This document shows positions 8,428 to 16,342 of a stretch of 64,000 nt of DNA, piece by piece. The stretch is from positions 1 through 64,000 of the forward strand of contig DASVDZ010000007.1 of the NCBI GenBank assembly GCA_036380835.1, in the 5' to 3' direction. A model generated the notes under the pieces. That model searched no databases, was not told the DNA's origin, and saw nothing but the letters and a program-made list of their open reading frames with translations. Each line of letters starts with the position of its first letter. Position 1 is the stretch's first letter. A program made the translations under genes and the position numbers. The stretch comes from DASQJL01 sp036380835 (lineage in GTDB: Bacteria; Eisenbacteria; RBG-16-71-46; SZUA-252).

Positions 8428-9468
8428 CTAGAACGAATACGAACCGGAGATGCGGTGGCTCGAGTCGAGGTCCCGGTGGTCGAGGTAGGCGTAGTCGAGC
8501 CCGAATCGGCGGATGCGGATCCCCGCGCCGGCGGAGAAGTTCCGCGCCTCCATGCCGGCGCGCAGCGCCACCCGGCGCTCGATCCAGTACTCCAGCCCCG
8601 GATGGAACTCGAACGTGACGCCGCCCAGGTGCGCCTGGCTCGACAGCCGCTCGTCCGAGAACCCGATCTGGACGTCGAGCGCGGCCGTGACGACGTGGCG
8701 CCGGTTCGCGAAGCTCCGCGTCTTGGCGCCGCCCACGCGGAGCGCGGGCGCGATGAATTCGTTCGTCCCCGTGTTCCAGAGGATCCGGGTCGTCGTGGCG
8801 TCGCTCAGCCGGGCGCCCGCCGACCACCCGCGCGGGCCGACCCAGAGCACCCCCGCGTCGAGGCCGAAGCCGTTCGAACGAAGGCTGTCGCCGAGCCACT
8901 GGCGGATGTACTTGAAGTTGCCGCCCAAAGAGAGGCCGGGCCGCACCTCGCGCGCGTAGGAGACCAGGAGCGCGACGTCGTTGTCGCTGTCGAAGATGAA
9001 CCGGCTCTCGTCGACGACGAGCCGGTCCTCGGGGTAGTCGAACTTGCCGTTCCCGTTCTGGTCGATGATCTCGAGGCCCCGCGTGTCGGGAATGTCGTCC
9101 ACGCCGAGACGGACGAGCGAGACGCCGAGGGCCTGGCGCGGCTTGCCGGGATCCCCGATCGGGAACACGTAGGAGAGGAAGTCGTACTTGACGATGGAGC
9201 CGAATTGCTCGGCGTGCATCGCGGTGATCTGGCGCGTGCCCAGCGTCGCCAGCCCCGCGGGGTTCCAGTACGCCGCGGTCCCGTCGTCGGAGAGCCCCAT
9301 GAACGCGCTGCCCATTCCGAGCGCCCGCGCTCCCACGCCGATCCGGAGGAACTCCCCGGCGTACCGGGTGGCTCCGGCGGGCGACGGCAGGAGGCACGCC
9401 AGCGCGGCGATCGCCGCGAGGGCGCCGCGGAACGGGTTCACGGGACGTCGGCCGGTCGCTCGGCTCAT
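8428..9468 (-). CDS. PorV/PorQ-family outer-membrane beta-barrel protein
   Basis: A 346-residue exported protein. The ATG at 9468 is preferred to a TTG at 9507 because it directly precedes a signal peptide (hydrophobic core then PSPAGA). The mature N-terminus has the family hallmark: GVGARALGMGSAF, then AAYWNPAGLATLG. Alternating beta-strand pattern continues to a C-terminal aromatic residue (GSYSF), as in outer-membrane barrels. PorV proteins act in type IX secretion in Bacteroidetes, but PorV-like proteins also occur where that system is absent. No por/gld genes are seen here, so no secretion role is assigned. Residues 180-205 contain a DQNGNGKFD calcium-loop-like insertion. Confidence 0.75.
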   Translation of the reverse strand: MSRATGRRPVNPFRGALAAIAALACLLPSPAGATRYAGEFLRIGVGARALGMGSAFMGLSDDGTAAYWNPAGLATLGTRQITAMHAEQFGSIVKYDFLSYVFPIGDPGKPRQALGVSLVRLGVDDIPDTRGLEIIDQNGNGKFDYPEDRLVVDESRFIFDSDNDVALLVSYAREVRPGLSLGGNFKYIRQWLGDSLRSNGFGLDAGVLWVGPRGWSAGARLSDATTTRILWNTGTNEFIAPALRVGGAKTRSFANRRHVVTAALDVQIGFSDERLSSQAHLGGVTFEFHPGLEYWIERRVALRAGMEARNFSAGAGIRIRRFGLDYAYLDHRDLDSSHRISGSYSF

Positions 9469-9478
9469 GGACGCTCGC

Positions 9479-9507
9479 AGATCAGGGGCGGACGTTTCGG
9501 GTGGCAA
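9479..9507 (-). promoter_or_regulatory. Weak promoter candidate ahead of the PorV-like gene
   Basis: TTGCCA (9502-9507), a 17 bp spacer, TGATCT (9479-9484) on the minus strand. The -35 is good but the -10 departs from TAnnnT. Predicted +1 (about 9472) is 4 nt from the ATG, and no Shine-Dalgarno is visible, which fits the near-leaderless pattern. The -35 overlaps an 8 bp inverted repeat (9499-9519) that could also act as a weak terminator for the pilZ gene. Confidence 0.3.
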
Positions 9508-9555
9508 GCAGTGCTACCCCTCCCGGCGGGATCGGGTTCCCGCGCCGGCCCCCGG

Positions 9556-9990
9556 TCAGGAGGCCGCCGTGCGGCGTCTCGAGCGCACGGAATCCTCCCC
9601 GTCCGAGGCGGAGACGCGCCGGAGCGCCCTCCAGGCCACGTACTGGTCGAGGAGATCCCGTTCCTCGTCGGCCATGTCGGTGAAGTAGCAGGCGAGCTCG
9701 AAGCGGGGGCGCTGGCGCGCCCGCTCGGCCTCTTCGCAGCGCACGATGATCCCCTCGCACTTCAGCATCCGTTCGCGACGAAGCCTGCGGCCGAAGGGCG
9801 GGAGGAGGATCGTGAGCGACACCTTCGTGAGCGGCGAGAGGAACGCACGGCTCAGGAACTGGATCCCGGAGCAGGACAGGTTGATGCTCTCGGTGGTGAG
9901 AACCGAGGACTCGTCCCCGCCCGAGACCTGCATCGCGAGTTTGGCCGAGATTCGCGGCGCCTTGCGCCGCTCGCGCGTCAGCTTAGCCAT
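9556..9990 (-). CDS. PilZ-domain cyclic-di-GMP-binding protein
   Basis: A 144-residue cytoplasmic protein consisting of little more than one PilZ domain. The start is the ATG at 9990, with AAGGAG 6 nt upstream; a longer open frame upstream is out-of-frame noise. Both ligand motifs are present: RxxxR in RRKAPR near residue 9, and the N-x-S-x-x-G motif in INLSCSGIQF near residue 45. These residues wrap cyclic-di-GMP in known PilZ proteins. It follows rnr by 35 bp and precedes the PorV-like gene. The effector target is unknown; envelope genes nearby make a role in surface properties plausible. Confidence 0.82.
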   Translation of the reverse strand: MAKLTRERRKAPRISAKLAMQVSGGDESSVLTTESINLSCSGIQFLSRAFLSPLTKVSLTILLPPFGRRLRRERMLKCEGIIVRCEEAERARQRPRFELACYFTDMADEERDLLDQYVAWRALRRVSASDGEDSVRSRRRTAAS

Positions 9991-10025
9991 CGTGGTCTCC
10001 TTGCGCGGGACCTTCCCGCGCGCCC

Positions 10026-12002
10026 TTACCGCCGCTTCTGGTGCCGCCGCCCCGACGCTTCCGGACGGCGCGTCCGCTTCCCCCGACCCGGCGCCGGCGA
10101 CGCGAGGGCGAGTTCCACCTCGCGCCGCGCGAGATCCGCGCGGGACACGACCACCTGCATCGGGTCCCCGAGCCCGAACCGCCGGCGCGACCGCCGGGAG
10201 CGGAACGAGAAGCCGTGCTCCGCGAGCGTCAGCGTGGCGTCGCCCAGCGCCCGCTTGGGCAGGAACCCTTCGATGTTCCAATCGTCGATGGAGACGAAGA
10301 GCCCGTTCGGCGTGAGACCCGAGACGAACCCGCGCGCCTCCTCCCCGATCCGCATGAGCGCGAACCGGACCGCCTTGCGCTTCGAGACTCCCCGTTCCGC
10401 GTCGTCGGCGGCCACCTCGGCCTCCGACGACCGACTCGCCGTCTCGGCGTTCAGCCACCCCGCCACGAAGGCCCATGGATCGCCCCGCGCCGGGCCCGCC
10501 TCTTCCGTGAGATAGCGCTTCACGACGCGATGGTTCGCGAGGTCGGGATAGCGCCTGATGGGCGACGTGAAATGGGCGTAGCCGCGCATGCCGAGGCCGA
10601 AGTGTCCCACGTCGACGAGATCGTACCGCGCCTTCTCCATCGCGCGGAGGAGGTAGAGGCTGACGATCCGGTCGCGCGGTCCCTTTCCGTGCGACACCCA
10701 GCGGCGAAGCTGCCGAGCATCCGTCACGATCGCCGACGGGCCCGCACGCCCGAGGTAGCGCGCGGCCTCGAAGAACGCTCGCAGCCTATCATAGCGGGGC
10801 CGTTCGTGAACCCGATAAAGAAAGGGAAGCTCGCGGGCCATGGCGCGGCGCCCCACGATCTGGTTCGCGAGCAGCATGAACTCCTCGATCAGGCCGTGGG
10901 TCGGAAGGCGCGGCCGCTCGGCGAAGGCGACCGGCTCGCCGGCCAGGTCGAGGACCGGCCGCACCTCGGGGACGTCGAGGTCGAGGCCGCCCTGCTCGAA
11001 GCGCCGCGCGCGGAGCGCGCGCGCCAGTCGGTCAAGAGCCCGGAGCGACGCCGCGATCGCGCCTCCGGGGTCGGGTTTGAGGAGCTTCGCGGCTTCCTCG
11101 TACGAGAGCGACGCGGCGCTCCGGATCACCCCTTCCACCACGCGCGTCCCGAGCAGCGCGCCGTCGGGAGAGAGGGTGGCCACCACCGTGACCGTGAGCC
11201 GGTCCTGCCCCTCGCTCAGGCTGCAGAGCCCCGAGGAGAGCGCGTGCGGCAGCATCGGGAGGACCTGGTCGGCGAGGTAGACGCTCGAGCCGCGCTCGGA
11301 GGCCTCGCGGTCGAGCGCGGTCCCGGGGCGGACGTAGTGGGTCACGTCGGCGATGTGGATCGCGACGTCGCACGCCCCGCGCTCCGGATCGCCCCGGATC
11401 GAGAGCGCGTCGTCGTGGTCCTTCGCGTCGGCCGGATCGATCGTGAGCACGAGGTCGTTCCGGAAGTCCTCGCGCCCGCGCGCGGCGCGGGCCACCGATT
11501 CCTCCCCGAAGGAGTCGGCTTCCTCTTCGGCCCGGGGGTCGAACTCGACGCGAAGCCCCTCCTCCATGGCGACGAGGAGGCTGTCCTCGCGCGGATCGTC
11601 CTCGCCGAAGGTCGCGGCGACGCGCCCCACGATCGGATCGGGCGGGGTCGGATCGAGACGGACGACGACGCGCGCGCCGCGCGGGACGCTCTTTCGACCG
11701 TGGAGGGTCAGGGTTATCTCGGGGGGATACTCGGGGCGCTCGGGGCGGAGCGTCGTGAGCCGCCCCCGCGGCTCGAGGCGGCCGGCGATTCCGTAGGACG
11801 TTCGCGCGAGGACCTCGAGGATCTCGTGCGCGTCGCCCTGCTCGCGCGTCTCGAGGTAGCCGACGCGGACCCGGTCGCCGTGGAGCGCGCTCCCCATCGC
11901 GAACGCCGGGACGAAGACGTCCTCCGGCTCCCCCTCCACGCGGACGAAGCCGTATCCGAAGCGGGTGCGATGGAGGCGGCCGACGAGCGTGCGGGACGTC
12001 AT
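10026..12002 (-). CDS. rnr: RNase R / RNB-family 3'-5' exoribonuclease
   Basis: A 658-residue processive exoribonuclease that degrades structured RNA. Order of domains: an N-terminal cold-shock OB fold (RFGYGFVRVEGEPEDVFVP), a second OB region, the RNB catalytic domain from about residue 195 with the acidic signature DPADAKDHDDALS, then an S1 domain (about 560-640, EEARGFVSGLTPNGLFVSID) and a basic Arg-rich tail. It is shorter than E. coli RNase R (813 residues) because it lacks the N-terminal helix-turn-helix. The ATG at 12002 has no obvious Shine-Dalgarno. It lies 96 bp downstream of the ribosomal microprotein gene, a plausible RNA-metabolism grouping. Confidence 0.9.
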   Translation of the reverse strand: MTSRTLVGRLHRTRFGYGFVRVEGEPEDVFVPAFAMGSALHGDRVRVGYLETREQGDAHEILEVLARTSYGIAGRLEPRGRLTTLRPERPEYPPEITLTLHGRKSVPRGARVVVRLDPTPPDPIVGRVAATFGEDDPREDSLLVAMEEGLRVEFDPRAEEEADSFGEESVARAARGREDFRNDLVLTIDPADAKDHDDALSIRGDPERGACDVAIHIADVTHYVRPGTALDREASERGSSVYLADQVLPMLPHALSSGLCSLSEGQDRLTVTVVATLSPDGALLGTRVVEGVIRSAASLSYEEAAKLLKPDPGGAIAASLRALDRLARALRARRFEQGGLDLDVPEVRPVLDLAGEPVAFAERPRLPTHGLIEEFMLLANQIVGRRAMARELPFLYRVHERPRYDRLRAFFEAARYLGRAGPSAIVTDARQLRRWVSHGKGPRDRIVSLYLLRAMEKARYDLVDVGHFGLGMRGYAHFTSPIRRYPDLANHRVVKRYLTEEAGPARGDPWAFVAGWLNAETASRSSEAEVAADDAERGVSKRKAVRFALMRIGEEARGFVSGLTPNGLFVSIDDWNIEGFLPKRALGDATLTLAEHGFSFRSRRSRRRFGLGDPMQVVVSRADLARREVELALASPAPGRGKRTRRPEASGRRHQKRR

Positions 12003-12098
12003 GGCGGGGACGACGCCGGCCCGGGCGTCCGGGAGTCGGACGCGCCGGGCCGTGCGATCGTGAAGGAGCGGCGCGACGGAAGCACCGCGTTCACCCGA

Positions 12099-12194
12099 TT
12101 AGCGAAGCTTCTTCTTGTGGCGATCGCGGCGGAGGCGCTTCTTCCGCTTGTGGGTCGCGATCTTCTTCCGCTTCCGCTTCTTGCCGCTTCCCAT
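12099..12194 (-). CDS. mS38/bS22-like (AURKAIP1/COX24 domain) ribosomal microprotein
   Basis: A 31-residue, extremely basic protein beginning MGSGKKRKRKK and ending RRDRHKKKLR, with the central signature ATHKRKKRLRR. This matches the short AURKAIP1/COX24-domain proteins annotated in Bacteroidetes and relatives, which are related to mitochondrial mS38 and mycobacterial bS22 of the small ribosomal subunit. A strong AAAGGAG lies 4 nt before the ATG. It sits 24 bp downstream of the HU gene and upstream of rnr, presumably on the HU transcript. It is easily missed by gene callers because of its size. Ribosomal association is from family knowledge. Confidence 0.85.
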   Translation of the reverse strand: MGSGKKRKRKKIATHKRKKRLRRDRHKKKLR

Positions 12195-12218
12195 CGCTCT
12201 CCTTTGGAGCCGCGGGGC

Positions 12219-12500
12219 CTAGGGGCCTCCGCGAACCATCCCTTTCAGCTCGTTCGACGCCTTGAATACCGGAACCAGCTTCGCGGGCACCATCACTTCC
12301 GCGCCGCTTCGAGGATTGCGCGCCTTCCGCGCCTTGCGCTCGCGGACCTTGAAGGTGCCGAAGCCGCGAATCTCGATGTGCTTCCCCTCGCTCAGCGCGC
12401 GCGAGATCGCGTTCAAGAGCTGATCCACGATGGTGGCGGTCTCGCTCTTGGAAATCTTGGTGCGGGTCGAGATCTCGTCGACCAGGTCGGCCTTGGTCAT
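12219..12500 (-). CDS. hup: HU/IHF-family nucleoid DNA-binding protein
   Basis: A 93-residue DNA-bending protein. The start is the ATG at 12500 with GGGAGG upstream. It opens with the family N-terminus MTKADLVDEIS, and contains GFGTFKVRERKARKARNPRSG followed by VPAKLVPVFKAS, the beta-arm and C-terminal helix of HU/IHF. HU and IHF cannot be separated with confidence. It has its own promoter (12550-12578) inside the end of the sppA transcript, giving a 43 nt leader. Confidence 0.92.
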   Translation of the reverse strand: MTKADLVDEISTRTKISKSETATIVDQLLNAISRALSEGKHIEIRGFGTFKVRERKARKARNPRSGAEVMVPAKLVPVFKASNELKGMVRGGP

Positions 12501-12549
12501 GAACGTCCTCCCGTCGATCGGCAGCCGGGTGCCCGGCTCCGGCCCGAGA

Positions 12550-12578
12550 AAACTAGCATCTCTCGACCGGGTCGTCAA
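12550..12578 (-). promoter_or_regulatory. Promoter of the HU gene
   Basis: TTGACG (12573-12578), a 17 bp spacer, TAGTTT (12550-12555) on the minus strand. Predicted +1 is about 12543, 43 nt upstream of the ATG, and the leader contains a Shine-Dalgarno. Confidence 0.6.
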
Positions 12579-13463
12579 TTACCGCAGGCGGTACTCGAGC
12601 GTCGGACCGCGCGCGGAGATGCCGGTCACTTGATTCAGCTTCTCGTCCAGAAAGGAGAAGAGAGAGACGCGGCGCCGCTCCTTCCGCACGACGGTCGGAC
12701 GCCCTTCGATGCCGGCCATCTTGCCCGCCATGCGAACCGCGTCGTCCAAGTCGCCCAGCCGGTCGACGAACCCGTAGTCGAGCGCCTGGTCGCCGGTGAA
12801 GATGCGCCCGTCGGCATAGGGCAGGATGTCCTCCCGGTTCAGGCTCCGTCCCTCGGAGACCGCGTCGATGAACTGGTCGTAGACGTTCCCGAGCACGTCC
12901 TGAAGGAGCTTCCGCTCGTCGTCGGTCATCGGCCGCCACATCGAGCCGACGTCCTTGAACTTCCCGGTCTTGATCACCTCGAACTTGAGGCCGACCTTGC
13001 GAAAGAGCTCCTCCGTGTTCGGGAAGCTCATGATGACGCCGATGCTGCCGGTGAGGGTGCCCGGGTTCGCGACGATCGAGTCGGCGGCGCAGGCCACGTA
13101 GTAGGCCCCGGAGGCCGCGACGCCCCCCATCGACGCCACCACGGGCTTCCCCTCCTCGTGCAGCTTGCGCACGGCCTCGTAGATCTCCTGGGAGGCGGCC
13201 ACCCCGCCACCGGGGCTGTCGAGGCGGAGGACCACGGCGCGGACGCTCGAGTCGCGCTGCATCCGATCGATCTGATCCACGACCGGCCCCGATTCGTCGA
13301 TGGCGCCGTCGATCTCCACCAGGCCCACGCGTCCCCCCAAGGACGACAGGGTGAGCCGGTCCCCGGTGAGCGCCATGTTGACCACGAGAAACGCCAGGCC
13401 GATCACGGCGACGGTTCCGATGACGAGCAGGACACAGCCGAACACCCATCGATTACGGGCCAC
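12579..13463 (-). CDS. sppA: Signal peptide peptidase SppA, short (36K) form
   Basis: A 294-residue membrane-anchored serine protease that degrades cleaved signal peptides. The start is GTG 13463, with GGAGGAG 8 nt upstream. Residues 10-32 form an N-terminal membrane anchor. The oxyanion region RLDSPGGGVAASQEIYEA is intact, the nucleophile Ser is in GGVAASGAYYVA (about residue 120) and the general base Lys in KTGKFKDVGS (about residue 172). This Ser-Lys dyad is as in Bacillus SppA. It is the first gene of the sppA-HU-mS38 group and has its own promoter. Confidence 0.92.
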   Translation of the reverse strand: MARNRWVFGCVLLVIGTVAVIGLAFLVVNMALTGDRLTLSSLGGRVGLVEIDGAIDESGPVVDQIDRMQRDSSVRAVVLRLDSPGGGVAASQEIYEAVRKLHEEGKPVVASMGGVAASGAYYVACAADSIVANPGTLTGSIGVIMSFPNTEELFRKVGLKFEVIKTGKFKDVGSMWRPMTDDERKLLQDVLGNVYDQFIDAVSEGRSLNREDILPYADGRIFTGDQALDYGFVDRLGDLDDAVRMAGKMAGIEGRPTVVRKERRRVSLFSFLDEKLNQVTGISARGPTLEYRLR

Positions 13464-13507
13464 GCGGGGAATCTCCTCCGGTCGAATGAAGAGCGAAAAC
13501 CGGAGTG

Positions 13508-13536
13508 ACCCTAGCAGAGCGGCCCCGGCGAATCAA
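13508..13536 (-). promoter_or_regulatory. Promoter of sppA
   Basis: TTGATT (13531-13536), a 17 bp spacer, TAGGGT (13508-13513) on the minus strand. The predicted +1 at about 13501 leaves a 38 nt leader carrying GGAGGAG before the GTG start. Confidence 0.55.
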
Positions 13537-13540
13537 AGAA

Positions 13541-13573
13541 GGAAGGCGCCCGGAGTTTCCTCCGCGCGCCTCC
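13541..13573 (-). terminator. GAAA-tetraloop hairpin upstream of sppA promoter
   Basis: On the minus strand: GGCGC, a G.G mismatch, CGGAG, GAAA loop, CTCCG, G, GCGCC, with about three further weak outer pairs. It is followed by a pyrimidine-rich run with scattered T (TTCCTTCTTTG). It could end a transcript arriving from gpmI or the AT-rich island. The U-tract is poor, so confidence is moderate. Confidence 0.45.
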
Positions 13574-13939
13574 TCGGCCCCTGAGGGCTCGTTACTGCTC
13601 CCCGCCTGTGTCGTGCACCCGATGCCGGTGAAACTGCGTCGTCTCGTCGAGGGGATCAGCTCAGGACCGGGCGATTCTCGCGAGCACGGCAGGGAACATC
13701 TTGGGTCGCTCTCTAGGTCTTCCTCCGTTGGGCCTTCCCGCGCCACGTCGTCATGTCTCCATCTCATTGCAGCCGCCGTGCCGCGGGGCGTCCCGGGAGG
13801 TCCCGAAGGGACGATATTTCACGCCCAAATTGCTGGCGTGCATCTTGTTTATTTACAGCTATATACAGTGCTGTACTAATGTGGTCCTGAAGCTCGTTGC
13901 CGTGGGGGTCCCGGCCAAGGGGGGTCCGTGGTCCGGTCC

Positions 13940-13988
13940 GGCCGGCCAGGGCGGCCGGCCTGAGGACTCCCCCGCACCGCTCCGGGGG
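13940..13988 (-). terminator. Tandem GC-rich hairpins downstream of gpmI
   Basis: Two hairpins follow the gpmI stop. The first is a 6 bp stem CCCCCG/CGGGGG (13969-13974 with 13983-13988). The second is an 8 bp stem of GGCCGGCC repeats (13940-13947 with 13953-13960) around a 5 nt loop. There is no U-tract, so this is a hairpin-type or Rho-assisted end at best. Confidence 0.4.
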
Positions 13989-14003
13989 AATTCGCTCAGA
14001 GGG

Positions 14004-15539
14004 TCAGCGGAGGATCAGGGAGCGTCCGGTCATTTCGGGGGGCGCGTCGAGATCCATCAACTCGAGGAGCGTCGGCGAGACGTCCGCCAGGATGCCGTCC
14101 CGAACCCCGTGGCCGCCGTCCCCCGCGATGAGGATCGGCACGGGATTCAGGGTGTGCGCCGTGTGGGGCCCGCCCGTCTTGGCGTCGATCATCTCTTCGC
14201 AGTTCCCGTGGTCCGCCGTCACCAGGGCGGCGCCCCCGCGGGCGCGCACGCTCTCCAGCACCCGTCCGAGACATTCGTCCACGGTCTCGACGGCCCGGAC
14301 CGCCGCCGGGATGACGCCCGTGTGCCCCACCATGTCGGGATTGGCGAAGTTGAGCACGAAGAACCCGAACGTGTCGTCGGCGAGCCGGCGGGTCAGCTCG
14401 TCGGTCACCTCCCGGGCGCTCATCTCGGGCCTCTGGTCGTAGGTCGCCACCTGGGGAGACGGGATGAGCACCCGCTCCTCGCCGGGAAAGGGGACCTCCT
14501 CCCCGCCGTTGAAGAAGTACGTGACGTGCGCGTACTTCTCCGTCTCGGCGATCCGAAGCTGCCGGATCCCGGCCTGGCTCACGACCTCGCCCATGACGCG
14601 GCGGAGCGGCTCGTCCGCGAAGAGGACCGGGTACGGAAAGGTCTCGTCGTACCGGGTCATGCAGGCGTAGTGGAGCTCGAGCGGCCATTCCGGCCTCGGG
14701 AACCCGTCGAAGGCGGGATCGCCGAGCGCACGCGACATCTGCCGCATCCGGTCGGGTCGGAAATTGAACGCGACCACGGCGTCGCCCCGCGCGATCCGGC
14801 GCGCCCGGGGATCACCGATCACCGTCGGCTGCACGAACTCGTCCCCTTCGCCGCGATCGTAGGCGCGGGCCAGCGCCTCCTCGGGGGTCGCCGCCCGCTC
14901 CCCCTCCCCGGCCACCATCGCGCGGTACGCCCGTTCGACGCGGGGCCAGCGCTTGTCCCGGTCCATCGCGAAATAGCGCCCGATCACGCTCGAGATCCCG
15001 TGCGGGCCGAGCGAGCGAAGGAGCGCCTCGGTCGCCTCGAGCGACGGGCGCGCCGAGCGCGGCCCCGTGTCGCGACCGTCGAGGAAGGCGTGGACGACGA
15101 TCCGTGGCACCTCGGCCGCCGCCGCGGCGCGGATCATCGCGTGGAGATGGCGCTCGTGGCTGTGGACGCCCCCGGGGGAGAGGAGGCCGATGAAGTGGAG
15201 CGTCCGCTCCCCCTTCGCGGCGTGGGCGAAGGCGTCCTGGAGGACCGCGTTTCCGGCGAGCGACCCGTCCTCGACCGCCGCGTCGATCCGCGTGAGGTCC
15301 TGGTAGACCACGCGACCGGCGCCGAGATTCAGGTGCCCCACTTCGGAATTCCCCATCTGGCCGTCGGGGAGGCCGACGGCGCGACCATGGGTCGTGAGCG
15401 TCGCGCTCGCGTGCTTCGCCAGGAGCCCGTCCATGACCGGCGTGCGGGCGAGGCGAACCGCGTTCCCCTCGGTCTCGGGGCGAAGCCCCCAACCGTCTAG
15501 AATGACGAGGCCGGTCAAGCGTCCGTTGCCGCGTGCCAT
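14004..15539 (-). CDS. gpmI: Cofactor-independent phosphoglycerate mutase
   Basis: A 511-residue Mn-dependent glycolytic enzyme that interconverts 3- and 2-phosphoglycerate. The phosphatase-domain metal Asp is in LVILDGWGLRPE (residue 15). The nucleophile is Ser65 in QMGNSEVGHLNLGAG. The transferase domain shows FLDGRDTGPRSA and YFAMDRDKRW. The C-terminal metal motif is ADHGNCEEM. Length matches the family (about 510). It overlaps the lplA stop region within 10 bp and is the last gene of the transcript that begins at 19701. Confidence 0.95.
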   Translation of the reverse strand: MARGNGRLTGLVILDGWGLRPETEGNAVRLARTPVMDGLLAKHASATLTTHGRAVGLPDGQMGNSEVGHLNLGAGRVVYQDLTRIDAAVEDGSLAGNAVLQDAFAHAAKGERTLHFIGLLSPGGVHSHERHLHAMIRAAAAAEVPRIVVHAFLDGRDTGPRSARPSLEATEALLRSLGPHGISSVIGRYFAMDRDKRWPRVERAYRAMVAGEGERAATPEEALARAYDRGEGDEFVQPTVIGDPRARRIARGDAVVAFNFRPDRMRQMSRALGDPAFDGFPRPEWPLELHYACMTRYDETFPYPVLFADEPLRRVMGEVVSQAGIRQLRIAETEKYAHVTYFFNGGEEVPFPGEERVLIPSPQVATYDQRPEMSAREVTDELTRRLADDTFGFFVLNFANPDMVGHTGVIPAAVRAVETVDECLGRVLESVRARGGAALVTADHGNCEEMIDAKTGGPHTAHTLNPVPILIAGDGGHGVRDGILADVSPTLLELMDLDAPPEMTGRSLILR

Positions 15540-15548
15540 CCGGCTAGA

Positions 15549-16331
15549 CTAGCACAGCGGAGCGCGCGTCACGGCCGCGAGGCCAAGATCGGCGAACTCG
15601 CGCCGGGAGAGGATGACCCCGAAGCGGTCCTCGATCGCGCCGACGAGGCGCGCCTCCACCTCGCCCCGCGGGACCGCCCGCCCCAGCGCTTCGCCGACGG
15701 AGAGCGTGTGGCCGCGGAGGAGCGCCTCCTCCTCCACGCGTCCGACGCGGAAGCGGGCGACGTCGCGGTGGCGCGCGGAGAGCGGCACCGACCCGTGGCT
15801 CAGCGCTCCGCCCGCGGCGAAGCGCGACGCGATCCCCGCCGCCTTCCGGCCCAGGACGCGCACCTCTCCCGCGGCGGTCCGCGCGAAGCAGGGGCGGTCG
15901 CCGGGCCGCCCGGGCGGGAGGGCCTCCGTCCCCCGGGAAACCACCGAGGCCGGGACGTCGAGGGACCGGAGCGCCGCCGCGACGGCGTCCGCGACCGCCA
16001 GGGCGAAGGCGCGGGGCCCGCGCGACCAGGGGCCGGGAACGCTCCCCGCCACGGCGAAGGTCGCCTCGTCGTCGTGCAGCACGGCGTCGCCTCCGGTCGG
16101 CCGCCGGACCACGTCGATTCCCTCGACCGCGAGCGCGGCCTCGTCCCAGCCCTCCGGGTACGGCTCGGCGCGGCCGAGGCTCAGCGTGGGGCGCGCCCAG
16201 CCGTAGACGCGGACGACGAGGCGCTCGGGCGAGGCGGCCGCCCAGTCGAGGAGGGCCCGGTCGAGCTCCATCTGATCGCGTCCGGGAAGGACGACGCGCG
16301 GGAGGAGGTGCGCGGCGAGGCGCGCCGGCAA
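15549..16331 (-). CDS. lplA: Lipoate-protein ligase A family (BPL/LplA fold)
   Basis: A 260-residue lipoyl or octanoyl transferase/ligase. A TTG at 16331 is the best start, because homologues have a conserved segment before the first Met: here RVVLPGRDQMELDRALLDW aligns with the usual PGxxNMALDxALL. Further motifs: RRPTGGDAVLHDDEATFAV and the catalytic Lys in VLGRKAAGIASRF (about residue 162), followed by LSHGSVPL. It could lipoylate GcvH, encoded 10 kb upstream. It could equally be a LipM-type octanoyltransferase; sequence alone does not decide. It is 11 bp downstream of the membrane operon and shares its transcript. Confidence 0.82.
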   Translation of the reverse strand: MPARLAAHLLPRVVLPGRDQMELDRALLDWAAASPERLVVRVYGWARPTLSLGRAEPYPEGWDEAALAVEGIDVVRRPTGGDAVLHDDEATFAVAGSVPGPWSRGPRAFALAVADAVAAALRSLDVPASVVSRGTEALPPGRPGDRPCFARTAAGEVRVLGRKAAGIASRFAAGGALSHGSVPLSARHRDVARFRVGRVEEEALLRGHTLSVGEALGRAVPRGEVEARLVGAIEDRFGVILSRREFADLGLAAVTRAPLC

Positions 16332-16342
16332 GGCGGGGCCGC

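Larger units (their letters stand above)
13464..14003. other. 540 bp intergenic region with hairpins, AT-rich island and promoter
   Basis: No open frame here looks like protein. Reading leftwards from the gpmI stop: two GC-rich hairpins (13940-13988), an AT-rich island around 13836-13886 in otherwise very GC-rich DNA, about 260 bp of unremarkable sequence, a GAAA-loop terminator-like hairpin (13541-13573) and the sppA promoter. The island contains an inverted repeat, TACAGC (13854-13859) and GCTGTA (13870-13875). A minus-strand non-coding RNA between the island and the hairpin at 13541 is possible but unsupported by any family match. Confidence 0.5.

Noticed and set aside
8428..9468. Type IX secretion system component PorV
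   Set aside because: Family membership is clear, but no other type IX gene or C-terminal sorting domain was found in the window.
13545..13570. RNase P RNA-like motif (GAGGAAACTCCGGGC on the minus strand)
   Set aside because: The canonical motif is GAGGAAAGTCCGGGC. The altered base makes a simple GAAA hairpin, and the sppA promoter follows at once, so there is no room for the rest of an RNase P RNA.
13834..13850. Second sigma-54-like element (TGGCGTG-N4-TTGTT, plus strand)
   Set aside because: The -12 GC is GT and several -24 positions differ; no plus-strand gene lies downstream.
13854..13875. LexA/SOS box in the AT-rich island
   Set aside because: The repeat TACAGC/GCTGTA does not fit CTGT-N8-ACAG or other LexA consensus spacings, and no SOS gene is adjacent.
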